This document shows positions 4,486 through 7,039 of a stretch of 7,039 nucleotides of DNA, piece after piece. The stretch lies in the NCBI RefSeq assembly GCF_000719345.1, contig NZ_JOFX01000095.1, positions 1 through 7,039 of the forward strand, read 5' to 3'. How positions within the stretch are numbered: position 1 is the stretch's first letter; every line of letters begins with the position of its first letter. The notes beneath the pieces are model-generated. The model did not search any database, had not been told where the DNA came from, and saw only the letters and a program-made list of their open reading frames with translations. The translations under genes and the position numbers were made by a program. Source of the DNA: Streptomyces sp. NRRL F-2664 (GTDB lineage: Bacteria; Actinomycetota; Actinomycetes; Streptomycetales; Streptomycetaceae).

Positions 4486-5770
4486 TCAGGGGGCGGTCGT
4501 GAGCATGTTGATGCTGATGGCGGCCTTGTAAGTAGCTCGGTCGATGGCGGGTCCGCGTGCGTTGTACTTGGAGATCGCGCGTTTGACGATGCGGTGTTTG
4601 GTGCGGACCCGCCGGGCGGGCAGAAGCTGGGCCAGCACATGGCGGCCGATGACTGCGACCAGGTCGATGGCGGTGTCGGCGATGATGCTCTCCGCCAGGA
4701 CGAGCTGGTCGCGGGCGGCGGGGACAGGGCGACGGTGAAGCCGGCCCGGTCGGGGTCGGTGGCGGCGATGCTGTCGGTGGCGTCCGTCGTCGTGGTCCGC
4801 AGTGCCTGGCAGGCGGCCGGCAGAGCCCAGACCTCCTGCTCGACACCGGCGGGGGTCCGGGGCCCGCAGGATCCGTCCGCCCAGGATCGTGGACTTCAGC
4901 TCCGCGTAGGCTGTCTCGGTCTCCCAGCGCTCGTGGCAGAGCCGGATGCTCGCGGGCCGGGTGAGCCATGGGGTCGGTGAGGGTGGTCAACAGCCGGTAG
5001 TGACCCGTGCGGATCCCCTGGGAAGTGGTGATGGTGGTCCCGGCGTCGATGACCCGCACGGTCAGCGCTCCCACCCGGGACGGGAACGAGCCGTCGGGCA
5101 AGCGGGCCGCCGCGGGCAGTTTCCGCCCCGACTTGCACCGCACCAGCAGGTGGGCGCCGGTGGCCGTGAAGCGGTTCAGCAGGTCGGCGGCGGCGGAATT
5201 CCGGTCGCCCAGCAGCAGCATCCCGGCACGCAGACCACCGGCCAGCCGACGCGCGTATTCCAGCTCACCGGTGGCCGCCGGGCCGGACACGGCCCCGGTC
5301 GCCGGCCGGGTCCCGCAGGCCGCCAGTGCTCGGCGAACACCGCGAGGTTCGCGGAGCGTCCGGCACCGGCACCGCGCCACCGCGTCGACGTCGCGGTCGT
5401 GGCCGCTGGCCCGCGGACCAGGTCGAACAGCGCTTTCATCGGGGCTGCCCCAGACGCTGACGGGCCTGCCGTAACGCGCTGCCGCTCGGTCTGGCCACCG
5501 GCACCGCCCGCCAGACCGGCGCACAACCGGTCGAAGACCTGCCGGTGCCCAGCCCGGCGAAGAGTGCCGGCCCGCAGCAGATACATGGTGACCCGCGCCG
5601 GTACCAGCCGGACCCTCCGCTGGACCGCACCGGCCTCCGCCAGCACCTCGTCGACCATCTCGAACGGCACGATGCGGGTCAGTTCAACGATATGGCCCGG
5701 CGCGAACACCCCGGCCGCTACCCCGACCCTCCTGGTTATGGCAGCCTGTTCCAACAGCGGAGCTGGGGTG
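4486..5770 (-). pseudogene. IS4-family transposase, nearly full length but decayed
   Basis: Read from right to left: ITRRVGVAAGVFAPGHIVEL, VPFEMVDEVLAEAGAVQRR, VPARVTMYLL and GHRQVFDRLCAGLAGG form the IS4 N-terminal domain. SGSALRQARQRLG and PMKALFDLVRGPAA follow in alternating frames. Then GPAATGELEYARRLAGGLRA, GMLLLGDRNSAAADLLNRF (second catalytic Asp), HLLVRCKSGRKLPAAARLP, CHERWETETAYAELKSTILG (YREK-type Glu motif) and finally RDQLVLAESIIADTAIDLVA and ISKYNARGPAI, ending at TGA 4488-4486. At least four frameshifts occur. The segment normally carrying the first catalytic Asp (an ..DGT.. motif) is missing or unrecognisable around 5310-5400. The 5' end and right terminal repeat are lost; the adjacent plus-strand hypothetical gene starts at 5776. 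Confidence 0.8.
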
Positions 5771-5775
5771 AGCGA

Positions 5776-6278
5776 GTGACCACCACCGACCTGTACGAGA
5801 TGGCGGCCAACGAGGGCGACGACGGCACCCTGCACCCCATCGAACAGATATGGACCCCCTACGCCGACGACGCCCCCGACAGGGGGTTCATCGCCCATCG
5901 TGGCCTCCACGTCACTGGGATCGACAATCCCACCGGCGACCACCGCTACCCCGTCGCGTTCCTCGCGCTCGGACACCAGAGGTCGACCGCCGTCATCGAG
6001 GCCGCCGCCGCGTACATGGCCCGGACCCACGGCTGGCGGAACCTGCACCTCTACCCCGGCGACGACCCCTCCGTGCTCACCCGCCTCATCCCGCGCGGTC
6101 CACACCCACGGCGTCACGGCACCCGCACCTGGACCACGGCTGCGGATGCGAGTGGGACGACACCTGGCGCATGGTCTGGGTGCCCGACACAGAACCCGGA
6201 GCCATACCGGTCACCGCCCCCAGCGGCACCCCGCCCCACTGGCGGCCGCCGCCGAAATCCACAAAGCGGGGCGGGTAG
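5776..6278 (+). pseudogene. Orphan hypothetical protein gene with one frameshift
   Basis: A GTG at 5776, preceded by GGGGTGAG, opens a clean frame reading TTTDLYEMAANEGDDGTLHP, IEQIWTPYADDAPDRGFIAH, ending near 6093 at DDPSVLTRLIPR. After a frame change the text becomes HGCGCEWDDTWRMVWVPDTE and PGAIPVTAP, ending at TAG 6278. Acidic, aromatic and Cys-containing text in both parts, with low Arg/His bias, indicates real coding sequence, unlike the basic, low-complexity alternative frames. The length of 503 nt is not a multiple of three, consistent with one indel at about 6093-6110. I do not recognise a family. The last 15 or so codons overlap the opposite-strand IS21 fragment and may not be native. 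Directly upstream is the truncated IS4 element, so the natural promoter is probably gone. Confidence 0.5.
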
Positions 6279-6512
6279 TGCTCGTCCTTGATCGACGGAC
6301 TGCCCGGGGTGGATCGCTCATGCCGGGCGACCTCGCACGGGCCCTCGGCGCCGACGGCGGTGACGATCAGCTCGTCGCCGTGGAAGCGGGCCCAGACGCG
6401 GTGTCGACCAGGTGGTGCGGGACCGAGTAGCGCACTCCCTCGACCGAGATGGCGGCGTCCCAGTCCACCCGCCTCGTGGTGCCAAACGCGACGGCGAACG
6501 CCTCCGGCGGGC
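6260..6512 (-). pseudogene. istA: IS21-family IstA C-terminal fragment
   Basis: The minus strand reads EAFAVAFGTTRRVDWDAAIS, then VEGVRYSVPHHLVDT. After a one-base frameshift near 6405 it continues VWARFHGDELIVTAVGAEG, EVARHERSTPGSPSIKDEHY and PPR. IstA transposases of IS21 elements end with this domain (VRYSVP....V..RVWAR..GDEL.V...), which follows the DDE core and contributes to DNA binding. The DDE core and the downstream IstB gene are absent. Its right end passes without a break into the IS701 remnant. It could be the missing C-terminal part of the IstA found at 995-1543 or of a similar copy. Confidence 0.7.
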
Positions 6513-7039
6513 GGCCGGTGCCGCTGCAGGGCGGGCGAGCGGGACGGCGTCGGCCGGCTGAGCGGTCACCGTGGTGGAAACGCCCACCACGTAGTGCAGC
6601 CCTCGATCCTGGAGGCCGAGTCTGAATGCCGCTGTGTCACCGCAACCGCCGTCAGTGACACAGCGACGGGGACGTCGATGCCCCACGAGCGGGTCTCATC
6701 GACCATGTCGAGGGCAAGCTGCCATTTCTCAACATGGCCCACCTCCGGCGGGATGCCGCATGCCGCGCGGCGGGCGACCTTGGCGGGATCGGCTTCCGGC
6801 AAGGCCGGATCCCAGCTCTTGGGCAGGAACAGACGCCAGTCGACAGCCGCAGAGGCATGGTCGGAGGCCAGGTGCAGCGAGACACCGGCCTGGCAGTTGG
6901 TGACCTTGCCCGCCGTGCCGGTGTACTGCCGTGCCACACACGCCGACGCGTCCCCGTCCTTGAGGAAGCCGGTCTCATCAAGGATCAGCGCGGCGGGTTT
7001 GATCACCGGCTGCATCCTCCACGCCAGCCTCGCCCGTAC
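6513..7039 (-). pseudogene. IS701-family transposase remnant (5' end beyond window)
   Basis: From the right edge the minus strand reads VRARLAWRMQPVIKPAALIL then DETGFLKDGDASACVARQYT (first catalytic Asp, LILDETGFLKDG). GTAGKVTNCQAGVSLHLASD, AAVDWRLFLPKSWDPALPEA, EADPAKVARRAACGIPPEVG and ETRSWGIDVPVAV follow. A frameshift near 6657 then gives VTDGGCGDTAAFRLGLQDRG (second Asp region, normally VADAGYGD), LHYVVGVSTTVTAQPADAVP and, after a second shift, SGTGRPP. This is the IS701-family DDE transposase in order. The C-terminal third with the catalytic Glu is missing, replaced at about 6512 by the IS21 fragment. The N-terminus lies outside the window, so upstream integrity is unknown. Confidence 0.8.

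Noticed and set aside
4441..4980. Plus-strand open frame of 179 codons
   Set aside because: It is antisense to the well-supported C-terminal part of the IS4-family transposase and shows no recognisable motif of its own.
5176..6117. Long minus-strand open frame of 313 codons as a single gene
   Set aside because: Its first 110 or so codons are antisense to the plus-strand hypothetical gene. The rest is only one of several frames of the IS4 pseudogene.
1..7039. CRISPR arrays, tRNA or rRNA genes, toxin-antitoxin pairs, defence systems
   Set aside because: No regularly spaced repeats, cloverleaf or TTCRANYC-type signatures, rRNA-like stretches, or paired small intact ORFs were recognised on either strand.

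Overview
The window looks like accessory DNA from a high-GC actinomycete, most likely Streptomyces or a close relative. The evidence is the overall base composition, the Rpf/transglycosylase-type C-terminus at the left edge, and insertion sequence (IS) remnants whose translated motifs resemble actinomycete elements. No database search was possible, so family calls rest on recognised protein motifs.

Layout. Positions 1-99 hold the last 32 codons of a secreted Rpf-like lytic transglycosylase. A perfect 22-bp hairpin follows at 180-228. From about 216 to 1930 there is a dense IS graveyard: an IS3-family 5' remnant (+), an ISL3-family sliver (+), an IS630-family piece (-), an IS21-family istA N-terminal half (-), an IS3-family 3' remnant (+) and a second IS630 sliver (-). 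The only clearly intact, full-length enzyme gene is an alpha/beta hydrolase on the minus strand (2008-2898). An intergenic stretch follows (2899-3254), then a third IS630 remnant (+, 3255-3741).

A small minus-strand gene with a near-consensus Shine-Dalgarno encodes a 76-aa CxxC...CxC putative zinc-ribbon protein (3747-3977). Upstream of it, on the same strand, lies what looks like a broken hypothetical gene. A 36-codon IS4-type N-terminal stub (+, 4309-4419) sits beside the left end of a decayed IS4-family element (-, 4452 to about 5770). Its far side abuts an orphan, frameshifted hypothetical gene (+, 5776-6278). That gene runs into an IS21 istA C-terminal fragment (-), which is fused to an IS701-family transposase remnant (-) that runs off the right edge.

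Interpretation. At least six transposase families are represented, all truncated or frameshifted and interleaved on both strands. This indicates repeated insertion, deletion and recombination downstream of a cell-wall hydrolase gene. The plausible functional cargo is the alpha/beta hydrolase and the zinc-ribbon protein; the 5776-6278 gene was probably real but is now broken. I do not see evidence for a defence system, biosynthetic cluster, CRISPR array or RNA gene. What deserves a second look is the surviving cargo, the hairpin, the fusion junctions and the orphan hypothetical gene.
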